From positions 1,345,001 through 1,409,000 of the forward strand of contig NZ_CP036433.1 in NCBI RefSeq assembly GCF_007751035.1: 64,000 bases of DNA, written 5' to 3'. Positions 18,071-26,637 of this stretch are shown in pieces. Position numbers and translations under genes: made by a program. The DNA is from Lignipirellula cremea. Lineage in GTDB: Bacteria; Planctomycetota; Planctomycetia; Pirellulales; Pirellulaceae. The notes under the pieces were generated by a model, which did not search any database, was not told where the DNA came from, and was given only the letters and a program-made list of their open reading frames with translations. The first letter of the stretch is position 1. Every line of letters begins with the position of its first letter.

Positions 18071-19495
18071 ATGAATTCGCAACCTCTGCGTGTGTTGATC
18101 GCCGCTGATGATCGCTCGCTGCTGCGCGATCTGTCCCGCTTTCTAACAATGTTTGGCTACGACGTGCAGCAGGCCGCTGGCGTAGGCCGGGCGATGGCCG
18201 CGATGGAGCGAGAACGGGCCGACATTATCCTGGTCGATGAAAGCCTGACTGCCCGCGTCGGGCTGGACTTTTGCCGCTCGATTAATCGCCATCCGCATGA
18301 ACCGGCCGCCGCCCTGATCTGGCTGGTCGAAAGCCTTGAAGCCGACGAGGTCGCCGATGCGTTGGCCGCTGGGGTCGAAGACTTCCTGGCCCGTCCGATC
18401 GACCGGGGCGAACTGCTGGCCCGACTGCGGGCCGCCGGCCGCATGCTGGAATACGAGCGCAGGGCGCGGGAGCAGTCGGGCATCGATCCCAACACGGGGC
18501 TGCTCAGCCGTTCGGCCTTTTTTGACTTGGCCGAGCGCGAAGCAGCCGTCAGCCTGCGCCGTTCGAATGGGCATCGCCACCCTGCGCCTTTGACGTGCGT
18601 GGTGTTTGATCTGGACTTTTTCAGTCGCGTGAGGCGGGTCCATGGGCCCGAAGCAGAACGCCGTATTCTGGCGGCCGCCATTGATAAACTTCCCGAATGG
18701 TGCGCCACGCCGGCCGAGATCGCCTGCCTGGGCGGCGATCGCTTTGCCGCGCTGTTGCCGCAATTCTCAGAGGCGGAAGCGGCCGACTGGTCCGATCAGC
18801 TGCGCTTGCGGCTGCGCGATACCGAGTTCCGCTACGACCGCCATGCGTTCACTTTTACGGCGAGCTTTGGCGTCGCCCAGCACGACCAGGTGGAACTGAT
18901 TGAGGATTTCGTGGCGCGGGCCGAGCAGGCGCTGGAAACGGCCAAAGAAAGCGGCCGCGATTTTGTCTGCTGCAGCGACCCCGAAGCCGAAGACTGGGTC
19001 GAAGAGAACTCGCCGGAAAACTGGTTCCACGACACTCTCGCACGTGATGTCATGATCGCCTGTCCCGTCTGGCTGCACGAAGACGACACCATGGCCCAGG
19101 CGGCCGCCCTGCTCAAACAGACCGGCGCTCCCATTCTGCCTGTGGTCAACAAGGACCAGCGACTGGTCGGCGGGATCAGCGAGAAAGAAGTCGCCGAGTT
19201 TCAGCGTTTGAGTTCCCCCCGACGGGACCAGCGGCTGGTGGTCGATTCAATGGAAGTCTGCATCCACCGGGAATCGGAGAGGGCTCCGTTTACGGCCCTC
19301 ATGGATCGCTTTGCGGCGGACCCCAGCGTCTCCGTGATTCTCGTCCAGAACCAAAAGCCCGTGGGCATCGTAACACTAGGGGCCCTGGCTGCTTTGAGCA
19401 CCCCCCTCGACCAGAATTCGTTTGCCTCCCAAACCTACGAGGCATCGAGCCAATTCCTAAGGGTCTCTGAGGAATTCTCCCTACCTAGTGCGTAA
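18071..19495 (+). CDS. Degenerate receiver-GGDEF-CBS signalling protein
   Basis: 474 residues in three parts. Residues 5-125 form a receiver fold: the phosphoacceptor-like aspartate is present in IILVDESL, but the conserved Thr and Lys positions are replaced (LVES; LARP). Residues 140-300 form a GGDEF-type domain with the signature GGDRF at 221-225 instead of GG(D/E)EF, so diguanylate cyclase activity is doubtful. Residues 325-465 are a pair of CBS motifs (ARDVMIACPVWLHEDDTMAQAAALLKQTGAPILPVVNKDQRLVGGI), which usually bind adenyl nucleotides. It is probably a cytosolic nucleotide-sensing scaffold rather than an enzyme. Monocistronic; domain calls are firm, role inferred. Confidence 0.8.
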   Translation: MNSQPLRVLIAADDRSLLRDLSRFLTMFGYDVQQAAGVGRAMAAMERERADIILVDESLTARVGLDFCRSINRHPHEPAAALIWLVESLEADEVADALAAGVEDFLARPIDRGELLARLRAAGRMLEYERRAREQSGIDPNTGLLSRSAFFDLAEREAAVSLRRSNGHRHPAPLTCVVFDLDFFSRVRRVHGPEAERRILAAAIDKLPEWCATPAEIACLGGDRFAALLPQFSEAEAADWSDQLRLRLRDTEFRYDRHAFTFTASFGVAQHDQVELIEDFVARAEQALETAKESGRDFVCCSDPEAEDWVEENSPENWFHDTLARDVMIACPVWLHEDDTMAQAAALLKQTGAPILPVVNKDQRLVGGISEKEVAEFQRLSSPRRDQRLVVDSMEVCIHRESERAPFTALMDRFAADPSVSVILVQNQKPVGIVTLGALAALSTPLDQNSFASQTYEASSQFLRVSEEFSLPSA

Positions 19496-19576
19496 AAATG
19501 CAAATCCAAATGGTTTTGTTAACGCTGATAGTGGGGTATTTACCTATACCTGAGAAGACTTCTCACCCCCTAACCC

Positions 19577-19604
19577 TTGAAGTATTCTACGATTATGTTA
19601 TGAT
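19577..19604 (+). promoter_or_regulatory. Sigma-70-type promoter of a putative small RNA
   Basis: TTGAAG (19577-19582), a 16-base spacer and TATGAT (19599-19604), in an AT-rich pocket unlike the surrounding DNA. Predicted transcription start is near 19611. Confidence 0.55.
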
Positions 19605-19610
19605 AGGAAG

Positions 19611-19756
19611 TGAGTTGACTGGCCTCCAAAACTCTGGTTTGGAAAATACAAAAGACGGCCATGCATATGGTCGATTAAACTAGTGGCTGGGTGTTCCTTC
19701 TTTAGGACAAACGTTTCTGCCCGACGTTGTGTCCCCGAACACCCAGCCCTTTTTTT
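19611..19756 (+). ncRNA. Putative structured small RNA with intrinsic terminator
   Basis: About 145 bases from the predicted start to the end of a T-run. Three foldable parts are visible. Hairpin 1 is TCCAAA/TTTGGA at 19625-19643. Hairpin 2 is GGCCAT-GCAT-ATGGTC at 19657-19672. The terminal structure has an outer 12-bp stem (GGCTGGGTGTTC 19685-19696 with GAACACCCAGCC 19737-19748) that encloses a 10-bp stem (GGACAAACGT with ACGTTGTGTCC, one bulged G). Seven T residues follow at 19750-19756. It does not match tmRNA, RNase P, SRP or a simple 6S fold by eye. The 61-codon frame at 19498-19683 runs across the promoter and is not a convincing gene. An alternative is that this is only an elaborate terminator for the upstream gene. 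Confidence 0.5.
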
Positions 19757-19917
19757 ATGCGCCCGCGTTGGCGTTACGCGGTCGTCGCTTATAATTTCCG
19801 GGCAGTCCTTAGTGGGCGCGTGAGAACCCGCGATGCAGGTTCTCTCGCTGCGTGCAGCCGACTTCCTCGTTTCTCAGCCCGGGCGATCCCTGGCGATCCT
19901 TCTGCCGGGTACTCTCC

Positions 19918-20238
19918 ATGATCAATACGCCCACCAAAATAGAACGGCAAGGCGACCGCGCCATTTGCATCCACTGGAGCGATGGCTCCCAGCGCGAATA
20001 CGGCGTCCAGGAATTGCGCGACGCGTGCCCTTGCGCGAACTGTCGCGAGAAGAACCCGGCGGATGGGAAGAACGTCGTCAATCCTTTGCAGGTGCTCAGC
20101 GAGAGCGACATGCGGCCGCTGACGATCCAGGGGATGAAGCCGGTCGGCACGTACGCCTACAGCATCCTGTTCAGCGACGCCCACACCAGCGGCATCTACA
20201 CGTTTGAACTGCTGGCGCGGCTGGGCAAAGCCCGCTAA
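19918..20238 (+). CDS. DUF971 protein
   Basis: 106 residues. The DUF971 pattern (gamma-butyrobetaine-hydroxylase N-terminal-like) is clear: ICIHWSDGSQREYGVQELRDACPCANCREKN, with the three cysteines (CPCANC) and a following YSILFSDAHTSGIYTFELL. Small stand-alone members occur near Fe-S cluster and Mrp/ApbC genes in other bacteria and may bind zinc or iron. No such neighbours occur here. ATG 19918 begins MINTPTKIERQGDRA. Confidence 0.85.
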   Translation: MINTPTKIERQGDRAICIHWSDGSQREYGVQELRDACPCANCREKNPADGKNVVNPLQVLSESDMRPLTIQGMKPVGTYAYSILFSDAHTSGIYTFELLARLGKAR

Positions 20239-20336
20239 ATAATGGTGGACCTGGCCACAAGTCCGTATCGTTGAGGCGGGAGGAGTCAAGAGGGATCTGT
20301 GGCCAGATCCATTACGGGGAGATTGGTGTGACGCAA

Positions 20337-20368
20337 CAAAAAAGGCCACGGCGTGCCTTGCCGTGGCC
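20337..20368 (-). terminator. Rho-independent terminator
   Basis: Stem GGCCACGGC / GCCGTGGCC (20344-20368), followed on the minus strand by seven T residues. It ends the transcript of the secreted-protein gene stopping at 20388. Confidence 0.85.
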
Positions 20369-20387
20369 TGCGTTCGACCTGGCGACT

Positions 20388-21074
20388 TTACTCGCGAGCT
20401 GAGCCTTCTACCACAAAGGCGAAAACGGAAACGCCCTTCTTTTCTCCCGTTTTGGTCTCCAGTCCCACCTGGAGCACTTTCCATTCGTCGTCGCCTTTCT
20501 CAAACACGGCTGGCGCCTTGACCTCTGCGTTGGGCGACTGCAGGGCGATGATCGCCGGATGGGTCGCCTGGGCCGCCGTGGCGCTCAACTCCACCAACTT
20601 CTCATAGGGCAGCGGCTGGAGCGATTTATCTCCGTCGGCGTTGACCAGTAGCATGAAATCGCGGGTGACCGAGGTGCCCACATGGTTGCCGTCGATCGGC
20701 TGCAGCTGGAATCGCATGGTGTACATGCCGCGGTCGATATCGCGATCGCGAAAGTCGGCCCCCCGACGACGATAGCGGATCACGCCGATCAGTTCGCCCG
20801 GTTCAAACGGATAAAGCAGTGCATTCGTGGCCTCAAAATCCGCTTTGGCGGGAATGTCTTTCCGCAGCCAGATTTCACAGAGCGTGCTGGTTTCGCTCCG
20901 CATTACGGCGATGCCGGTGGGGGCCAGAGCTTTGGCGATTTCCGGGGCCAGATCTTCGGCCGGAGCGGGCGACTCTAGCACCTTGGTGTGGTACTCGTCC
21001 GCCTGGCAAACGCCGCCCGCCAGCAAGGCCGCCGCCATCACGGCGGAACGAGAATAAAAAGAGAACTTCAGCAT
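20388..21074 (-). CDS. Secreted protein of unknown function
   Basis: 228 residues with a signal peptide (MLKFSFYSRSAVMAAALLAGGVCQA). The mature part has a strand-rich pattern (TGIAVMRSETSTLCEIWLRKDIPAKADF, LIGVIRYRRRGADFRDRDIDRGMYTMRFQLQPIDGNH) resembling planctomycete periplasmic proteins of unknown role. No catalytic motif is recognised. It lies upstream of a strong terminator and about 180 bases downstream of the DUF1326 gene on the same strand; the two may be cotranscribed. Confidence 0.7.
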   Translation of the reverse strand: MLKFSFYSRSAVMAAALLAGGVCQADEYHTKVLESPAPAEDLAPEIAKALAPTGIAVMRSETSTLCEIWLRKDIPAKADFEATNALLYPFEPGELIGVIRYRRRGADFRDRDIDRGMYTMRFQLQPIDGNHVGTSVTRDFMLLVNADGDKSLQPLPYEKLVELSATAAQATHPAIIALQSPNAEVKAPAVFEKGDDEWKVLQVGLETKTGEKKGVSVFAFVVEGSARE

Positions 21075-21256
21075 GGGTGCAACTCAATGGTACTAGGACA
21101 GGCAGGCCCAGGCAGCAAACTCGCGCCTGGCTTGCCGGCAAGTGCAGGGCGCACTCCCGGCAGCATCTGCAACAGGATAGGAAAGAAGGGAAGCGTCCGT
21201 CGTCCACGGTCCGACGTTACCAGAAGGTCCGTGATACGCGGGTGCGACTTGGAGGA

Positions 21257-21922
21257 CTATTCGTAGTAGAACTCGCCCATGTAGGCGCTACGGGTGTCAG
21301 GAATCTCCCACCGCACGCCCAGGCCGCGGCCATTAACTTTGCCTTCCAGGGTAACGCCTGGGGCGAAGTTTTCCAGCTTGACCAGTGGCGGATAGTAGGC
21401 GGATTCGTTCGAGCAAATGCAATCGCCTTTACGCGCTTTGCGGGTGGACAGCTCGACATATTTGCCGGCCGAAAGTTTGCCGGTAAGCTCGGTCGTTTCC
21501 AGTTCCAGGGAGACGGGCGAGTAGCGGACGTCGACGACGTTATCGCCGGCCCGTCCGGCATGCTTTTTGGCGAAGGCGACCAGGGCGGCCCGCTGGCTGA
21601 CGTCGGCCTTCTCATCGACCACAATCAGCGACTTCAGCTCCTCGGCATTTTCCATCCCTTGAAAACCAAGGGTGTGCGAAGCACGGACCACCATGATCAC
21701 GCTCAAGCCTTTGAGCGATACGGCGTTGTCGGTGTCTTCGGTGATTCGCCAGGCCAGCACGGCGTCTTTGCCGGTGATGCCGGATTCGCCGTTGGCGAAG
21801 CAGGGTCCCGTATAGATCTGGCAGGTGCGGGCTTCCATGTAGTGGCCGCTCGTTTCGGCAACCAGAGAGCCTGCGGGCAGCAAGGCCGCCGCCACAAGGA
21901 GCATGGGGAGCGTACGAAACAT
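21257..21922 (-). CDS. Secreted DUF1326 protein
   Basis: 221 residues: a signal peptide, then the DUF1326 start SGHYMEARTCQIYTGPCFANGE, with the paired cysteines of TCxxxxGPC, and a second Cys pair in KGDCICSNES near the C-terminus. The family is of unknown function; some members accompany redox or metal genes. GGAGG lies 9 bases upstream of ATG 21922. The four cysteines could form disulfides or bind metal in the periplasm (inference). Confidence 0.8.
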   Translation of the reverse strand: MFRTLPMLLVAAALLPAGSLVAETSGHYMEARTCQIYTGPCFANGESGITGKDAVLAWRITEDTDNAVSLKGLSVIMVVRASHTLGFQGMENAEELKSLIVVDEKADVSQRAALVAFAKKHAGRAGDNVVDVRYSPVSLELETTELTGKLSAGKYVELSTRKARKGDCICSNESAYYPPLVKLENFAPGVTLEGKVNGRGLGVRWEIPDTRSAYMGEFYYE

Positions 21923-22071
21923 CGAGGACTTCCTCCGTTTTGAAGTGGATTAATCGAGGACGCGAACGATCCGCCTGGATTCGCGTGCTTACGATTATAG
22001 CCCAACGACACGGGGAGAGGACAGGATTTCATGCCGAAACGTCCACCTTGCTGCTGCAGAAAGTGTCTCCC

Positions 22072-22141
22072 GTAGCTGAACTCGCCAGAGTTTGGCCGCT
22101 ACTCCCAGAAGACTCTCTCCCAAGTCCGGCGACTTCGGCTA
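22072..22141 (-). repeat. Dispersed palindromic repeat, copy 2
   Basis: A 70-base element, the inverted partner of 9211-9287. The outer 14 and 28 bases are identical and the centre has diverged. It lies in the gap between the DUF1326 start and the fdxA terminator. Confidence 0.75.
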
Positions 22142-22181
22142 CATCGGGGGCAGGGTTCCAGGAATGTGCGGACAAGAAACG

Positions 22182-22210
22182 AAAAAAGCTGGTCACAGAC
22201 CAGCTTTTTT
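22182..22210. terminator. Bidirectional rho-independent terminator
   Basis: AAAAAAGCTGGTC-ACA-GACCAGCTTTTTT, a perfect stem with A and T tracts on both sides. On the minus strand it ends fdxA. Confidence 0.9.
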
Positions 22211-22240
22211 ACTTCGATACAGGTTAGTCCCTGCCGGCGA

Positions 22241-22516
22241 CTAGTCGCACAGCGGGTCTTTACGTTCCGTGATCACGGGGCACTGCGAGGCCATTTCCGC
22301 GTTCAGTTCGGTAAACGGAGCCCATTCTTCCGGAAGATTATCTTCGTGGAAGATCGCTTCGACGGGACACTCCGGAACGCAGGCTTCACAGTCGATGCAT
22401 TCTTCGGGGTGGATATACAGCATCTGCTCGCCTTCGTAGAAGCATTCTACGGGGCAAACCACAACACAATCAGTGTAACGGCAGCCAAAGCAAGGCTGGG
22501 CGACTACGTGAGTCAT
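22241..22516 (-). CDS. fdxA: Seven-iron ferredoxin FdxA
   Basis: 91 residues, a typical FdxA. Cysteines 9, 17 and 50 fit the [3Fe-4S] site, with C12 as the usual free cysteine. Cysteines 21, 40, 43 and 46 fit the [4Fe-4S] site ([12 protein letters not shown]). The C-terminal [10 protein letters not shown] is family-typical, though the Cys near the end is an addition. It is a soluble low-potential electron carrier. GGAG precedes ATG 22516 at good spacing. Monocistronic; the partner oxidoreductase is not in the neighbourhood. Confidence 0.92.
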   Translation of the reverse strand: MTHVVAQPCFGCRYTDCVVVCPVECFYEGEQMLYIHPEECIDCEACVPECPVEAIFHEDNLPEEWAPFTELNAEMASQCPVITERKDPLCD

Positions 22517-23105
22517 CGATCGACTCTCCTTTGGTAGTAACGACGCCAGTGCGGCGGAGGGAACCGGACGTGTTCAACAAAACATCTTAAATGTAAACGA
22601 CAAACCCTGATTAACGCCGGTTCCTTATAAAAAGGAAGTGTCCGACAAAAAAGTGAGGTCGCATCGACGTTGATCGGCTGCAGCACCCGACGCAGAACAC
22701 TATTTAACGGGTTTCGTTTGACAGAGTCAGCGAACCGTTGCCTGGATTCTGCTGGCGGGGAAATAAATGAAACGCGCTAAGGTTAACCTGTCCCACCTAT
22801 TTCCTCGGCATCGTAGTACTCCCCCCCGTACCTGTCAAGACGCCTCAACCTGGGGCCCTCGCACGATTTTCGCCGATTTTCACAGATCGCTGCCGAATCG
22901 CCCCGCGACGACCGGCAAGGTCCGCGCAAGTCGCAGGATCTGGCGGATGGGGGCCGGACTTAATCGTCTGTGAGAAGCATAAGTCTTGCTTCAAAGCGAG
23001 GCCCCATCTAGAATTGATAGAAGCAGGGACGGAAGTGCTGCCTCTTGCGGCTTTGTTGCTTTGTTCCTCCATTTCCCTTACGCCGTGGCGTAACCGTGTA
23101 CTCAA
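22517..23105. other. Divergent fdxA/sigma-factor region
   Basis: 589 bases without a supported gene. It contains the divergent 5' regions of fdxA and the sigma factor. A TTGACA occurs near 22709, but no -10 box sits at proper spacing. No tRNA or repeat was recognised. Confidence 0.5.
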
Positions 23106-23684
23106 TTGGGGCGCTGGCTCGTGGTTCTGTCACAAACCGACCGCAGTCTGCTGCAACGTTGCCTGGGGCGCCAGCCGCGCGCTTGGGAGGATTTCGTCGA
23201 TCGATTTCTCGGTCTGGTGGTGCATGTCGTGCAGCATACGGCCCAGTCCAAGTCGATCCGCCTGTCAAAGGAAGACGCGGAAGACCTTGTCGCCGACGTT
23301 TTCTTCGCCATTGTCAGCGATGACTTTGCTTCCCTGCGGCGATTTCGCGGCGAAAGTTCATTGGCCACCTATCTGACGGTGGTAGCCCGCCGGGTGGTAG
23401 TCCGCGAACTGCTCAAACGGAAGGTTCCTGCCGCTCTGGGTGAGGAAGCGGTCGAAGCAGTCGCTGATAACCATCATCCGCCCGAAGAACGGATCACAAA
23501 CCGGGAGGAAGTCGACCGCCTGCTGGAAGGGCTGGCTGACCCGGAAGCGGCCGTTATTCGCCTTTATCATCTCGAAGGCAAGTCGTACTCAGAAATCAGC
23601 ACGGCTGTCGGCCTGGCGGAAAACAGCATCGGCCCCACGCTCACGCGAGCGCGTGAAAAAATGCGTAAAGCGGCCGCCAACTAA
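23106..23684 (+). CDS. ECF-like RNA polymerase sigma factor
   Basis: About 190 residues. Region 2 is visible as WEDFVDRFLGLVVHVVQHTAQSKSIRLSKEDAEDLVADVFFAIVSDDFASLRRFRGESSLATYLTVVARRVV. Region 4 ends with RLYHLEGKSYSEISTAVGLAENSIGPTLTRAREKMRKA, whose helix-turn-helix would read the -35 box. Starts are ambiguous: an in-frame stop precedes TTG 23106, with GTG codons at 23121 and 23124 as alternatives and no clear ribosome site. No anti-sigma gene is adjacent; the next gene is a zinc-ribbon membrane protein 280 bases downstream. Confidence 0.85.
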   Translation: MGRWLVVLSQTDRSLLQRCLGRQPRAWEDFVDRFLGLVVHVVQHTAQSKSIRLSKEDAEDLVADVFFAIVSDDFASLRRFRGESSLATYLTVVARRVVVRELLKRKVPAALGEEAVEAVADNHHPPEERITNREEVDRLLEGLADPEAAVIRLYHLEGKSYSEISTAVGLAENSIGPTLTRAREKMRKAAAN

Positions 23685-23963
23685 CGGCCGTTGGCGGCGC
23701 GTAGTCGGCGGCGAACGCCCGCCGACAATTTCGCCATGACAGGCGTTCTTTCCTTCATCGGCGTGATCGGGTTTTGCTGTGGCAGCGACCGTCCAGCCGG
23801 TATTTCTGGTGCGACGCTTCCGGTCCTTGCTTTCCGCATCTTCTTGGTTTCCCGAATTTTCTCGCCGGGATTTTTGGACCCGTTCCAAGAAACGCTAGCC
23901 GAGGCCCTGAGTCGGCTGATAGACTAGAGCTTTGCCGTCATTTATCGGGAGCTTCGTGTCTAT

Positions 23964-25772
23964 ATGTCAGTCGTCGAATGTCTCATGTGCGGGGGCGAAG
24001 TCACCGTTCCGCGCGATCTTAGTTCTGCCGCGACAGTTCGCTGTCCGCTCTGCCAGGAAAGCTACGCCTACGGCGACCTGCAGCAAACCCAACCGCCTGC
24101 CCTGATTGTTGTCGACGATCCGGGCGCGGTGGCGACTGCAGCTCGGGCGCCAGTGGCCGCGGCGGCGGGCGGTTTCTCCTTCGATGGCATCGCCTCGGCG
24201 GTTGATGAAACCGCTGACGATGACAACGACATCGGCGGCATACAGACCAGCACGCTGTCTCCGGCGACAGAGAAATCGCCGGCCCGTCGTCGGGCGCCGG
24301 CCCCTCGACGTGCGAAGAAAAAGCCGAAGAACCCGATCTTTGAAGTGGCCAAGATCGCGATCGGCGGCGTCGTGGGTATCGTCGGCGCCTTGCTGATCCT
24401 GGCATGGGGCCCCAAAATCGACGCGCTGGGCCTGGGTCCCAAACTGGCCAAATCGTCGATGACCCGCTGGGCCGTACCGGCCTCATTGCGGGGCGAAGCC
24501 GCCACCGCCGACCAGCAACTTCCCCAGGGCAGCAAAGGCGAACCGTTCAACAGCGGGGGATTCGATTCCGGCAGTTTCCAGAACGACACCCTGAACGAAC
24601 TTAGCCGGACCACGCAGACCGGCGACTCCAAACCGAAGGGCCCGCGTCGCCCGCGACAGGGCGGCCTGGATACGATCGTTGAGGATAACGGCCCGACAGA
24701 GAACGGTCCAACGGATAACGGCCCAGCTGGCTTTGATCCGTTTGCCGGCGGCCTTGATACGAACGACGATCCGTTTGGCGCTCCGCCCGTTACGCCCACC
24801 TTGCCCACCGACAATCAGCCCGTTCCCGGTCTGCCTGGCGCCAGCTTGCCGGATCCGAGCCTGCCCGAAGCGAGTCTGCCCGATCCGACGCTTCCCGCAC
24901 CCAGCCTGCCGGGCGGCGAGGCCAGCGCCGATCCGTTTGGTCTGCCGGGAACTCCGCTTGCCAGCAACCCTTCGAGCTTTCCCGATACAGGTCTTGGCCT
25001 GACTCCCGAGGAGTCGACCTTGCCAGCCGTCACCCCGCGGCCGACCGCGCTGCTGAACGCCAAAGCAGCCGCTCTGGAAGAGGTCGAGCGCACGGCCCGC
25101 GATACGGCCATTCTGGAGCAGGCTTATTTCGAAGCCTCGCCCACTGACCGCGACCTGTTTATGAACTTCGCCCGCCAGTTTGTCGAAGCGGCGGCCCGAT
25201 CCGGTGAAACCATGGCGACGGTCGACCTGGGCAAACGGGAGTTGGAGTCGCACGTCCACAGCCTGGAAGGCGCGCTCGACGAGATCGCAAAGCAGGATTT
25301 CCACGTGAAAGTTCTCGGCGCCCTGAGCCAACTCTGGCTGGGCGACGAAGCCTGGTCCGATGAACCTGGTCGCTCCAGCGAAGGTGTTCTGGTCGCCGGC
25401 GTGGTCAAATCCGTTGAACCCCAGGATGATTTTCTCAAAGCGGTTGTCGTGCTGCGGGAACGTAAAGACGAGGTGTTTACCGCGACCATCCTGCTCGAAA
25501 AAGACCCCACTCGGGCCGTCACGCCTGGAACATCGCTTGTGGGCATCGGCCGACGCGTCGCCGACCCGAAGAGCGGGCTCGATAAGTACACGGGTCCCGA
25601 CGAGGAAGTTCTCTACACCCGCATGTACGGCGTTTCGTCCGACACGCCTGCAGGTAGCTCGCCCGAGAAAGAAAGCGTCACGCCCGACGCCGGTACTCCC
25701 ACTGGAAACGAGCCGACAGAGAACGAGCCGACAGAGAACGAGCCGATCGGAAACGAGCCAACTGAGAATTGA
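23964..25772 (+). CDS. Zinc-ribbon, single-pass, Pro-rich protein
   Basis: 602 residues. The N-terminus has a CxxC...CxxC zinc ribbon (ECLMCGGEVTV...VRCPLCQES). A basic stretch (RRRAPAPRRAKKKPK) leads into one transmembrane helix (FEVAKIAIGGVVGIVGALLILAWG). A disordered Gly/Pro/Asp-rich segment follows, with short repeats such as DPSLPEASLPDPTLPAPSLP. A folded domain at about 340-560 has no recognised family, and the tail repeats NEPTENEPTENEPIGNEPTEN. This layout, a cytosolic zinc ribbon plus one helix, recurs in planctomycete proteins such as the one at 54055. Function unknown. Confidence 0.75.
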   Translation: MSVVECLMCGGEVTVPRDLSSAATVRCPLCQESYAYGDLQQTQPPALIVVDDPGAVATAARAPVAAAAGGFSFDGIASAVDETADDDNDIGGIQTSTLSPATEKSPARRRAPAPRRAKKKPKNPIFEVAKIAIGGVVGIVGALLILAWGPKIDALGLGPKLAKSSMTRWAVPASLRGEAATADQQLPQGSKGEPFNSGGFDSGSFQNDTLNELSRTTQTGDSKPKGPRRPRQGGLDTIVEDNGPTENGPTDNGPAGFDPFAGGLDTNDDPFGAPPVTPTLPTDNQPVPGLPGASLPDPSLPEASLPDPTLPAPSLPGGEASADPFGLPGTPLASNPSSFPDTGLGLTPEESTLPAVTPRPTALLNAKAAALEEVERTARDTAILEQAYFEASPTDRDLFMNFARQFVEAAARSGETMATVDLGKRELESHVHSLEGALDEIAKQDFHVKVLGALSQLWLGDEAWSDEPGRSSEGVLVAGVVKSVEPQDDFLKAVVVLRERKDEVFTATILLEKDPTRAVTPGTSLVGIGRRVADPKSGLDKYTGPDEEVLYTRMYGVSSDTPAGSSPEKESVTPDAGTPTGNEPTENEPTENEPIGNEPTEN

Positions 25773-25889
25773 TCGTTTTGAACGCTTGCAGCATGTCGCC
25801 AGGGGAATCAACGCCTGGCTGGCAGCCTGCGTTGGCTGCTCTCTGAGCGCCCTTCGAATACGACGTCTCTACTTTCTTCAGGCGTCGCT

Positions 25890-25916
25890 GGCCGCGAATT
25901 GCGGCCTTTCTTTTTT
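25890..25916 (+). terminator. Rho-independent terminator
   Basis: Stem GGCCGC / GCGGCC with loop GAATT, then TTTCTTTTTT. It ends the 23964-25772 transcript and overlaps the stop codon of the convergent small gene. Confidence 0.85.
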
Positions 25917-26166
25917 AGCGGTTCGACCACTCCACGTACCGACGATAGTAATCGTGGTGCGTTGAGGGCTGTCCATAGGGCCGCTGCACCGATCCGAAAT
26001 AGCCGTAGGCGTACGGCGTTGCCGGCAACTCGCGATATACGGCGCCGGGCCGGTGTCGACCCGCGTTCCGCTGAATCACATAGTAGGGAGGTTCTCCTGC
26101 ACGCGTCGCAGGCGCCAGCAGCAGGAGCCCGGCAGCGGCCAGCATGATTCGTAACATTGCGGTCAT
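25915..26166 (-). CDS. Small secreted protein
   Basis: 83 residues: a signal peptide (MTAMLRIMLAAAGLLLLAPATRAGE), then a Tyr/Pro/Arg-rich mature peptide (YYVIQRNAGRHRPGAVYRELPATPYAYGYFGSVQRPYGQPSTHHDYYRRYVEWS). The ATG at 26166 has GAGG six bases upstream; the longer frame to 26460 lacks coding character. Similar Tyr-rich small exported proteins occur in planctomycetes, perhaps in the envelope. Function unknown. Confidence 0.7.
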   Translation of the reverse strand: MTAMLRIMLAAAGLLLLAPATRAGEPPYYVIQRNAGRHRPGAVYRELPATPYAYGYFGSVQRPYGQPSTHHDYYRRYVEWSNR

Positions 26167-26637
26167 TGGAGCCTCGTTAGCAAGCAGGCAGGAAGCAGGC
26201 AGCACATCGCCTGGGGGGCCCGACAATCGGACGGATTCTGATCGTCCGCCGACGGAGCGGCCGCATTTTGTGTGCGCCTCGCCCAGCAAGCATGGCACAC
26301 CGTTCGATGGTCTAGTTCCAAATCGAGCGAAAATTCTGCTTACCCCCGGAAAGATGGCGGGGTGACCGTTGCAACGGTAAAAACCGCTCGCCCTGGCGTC
26401 CTTTTGTCTGGCACTTGAGTTTTTCTTTTTCCAAAGCGGGAAATTGCCGTTTCGAGGCAAACAGCAATTTGATATACGCCCTTTCCCACGTTTTGATCGG
26501 CAGGCTTTGATTCACGTCTGGCCATGCTGTCAAAGAAGGAATCGCCGCAACGCTGCGGCACGCGTGCGTTCAGCCCTTGGGGGATTGATCGCACGCGTAA
26601 ACACTATTGCTACAGAAATGATTGAAGGAGCAAACGA
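26167..26637. other. Intergenic region, nothing firm
   Basis: 471 bases between two divergent secreted-protein genes. A short ACCGTT-GC-AACGGT hairpin followed by AAAAA lies near 26365-26385. The open frames across it look like shadows. Confidence 0.45.

Noticed and set aside
19498-19683. A 61-codon frame after the GGDEF-CBS gene
   Set aside because: It spans the predicted small-RNA promoter and first hairpins, has no ribosome site and no family resemblance.
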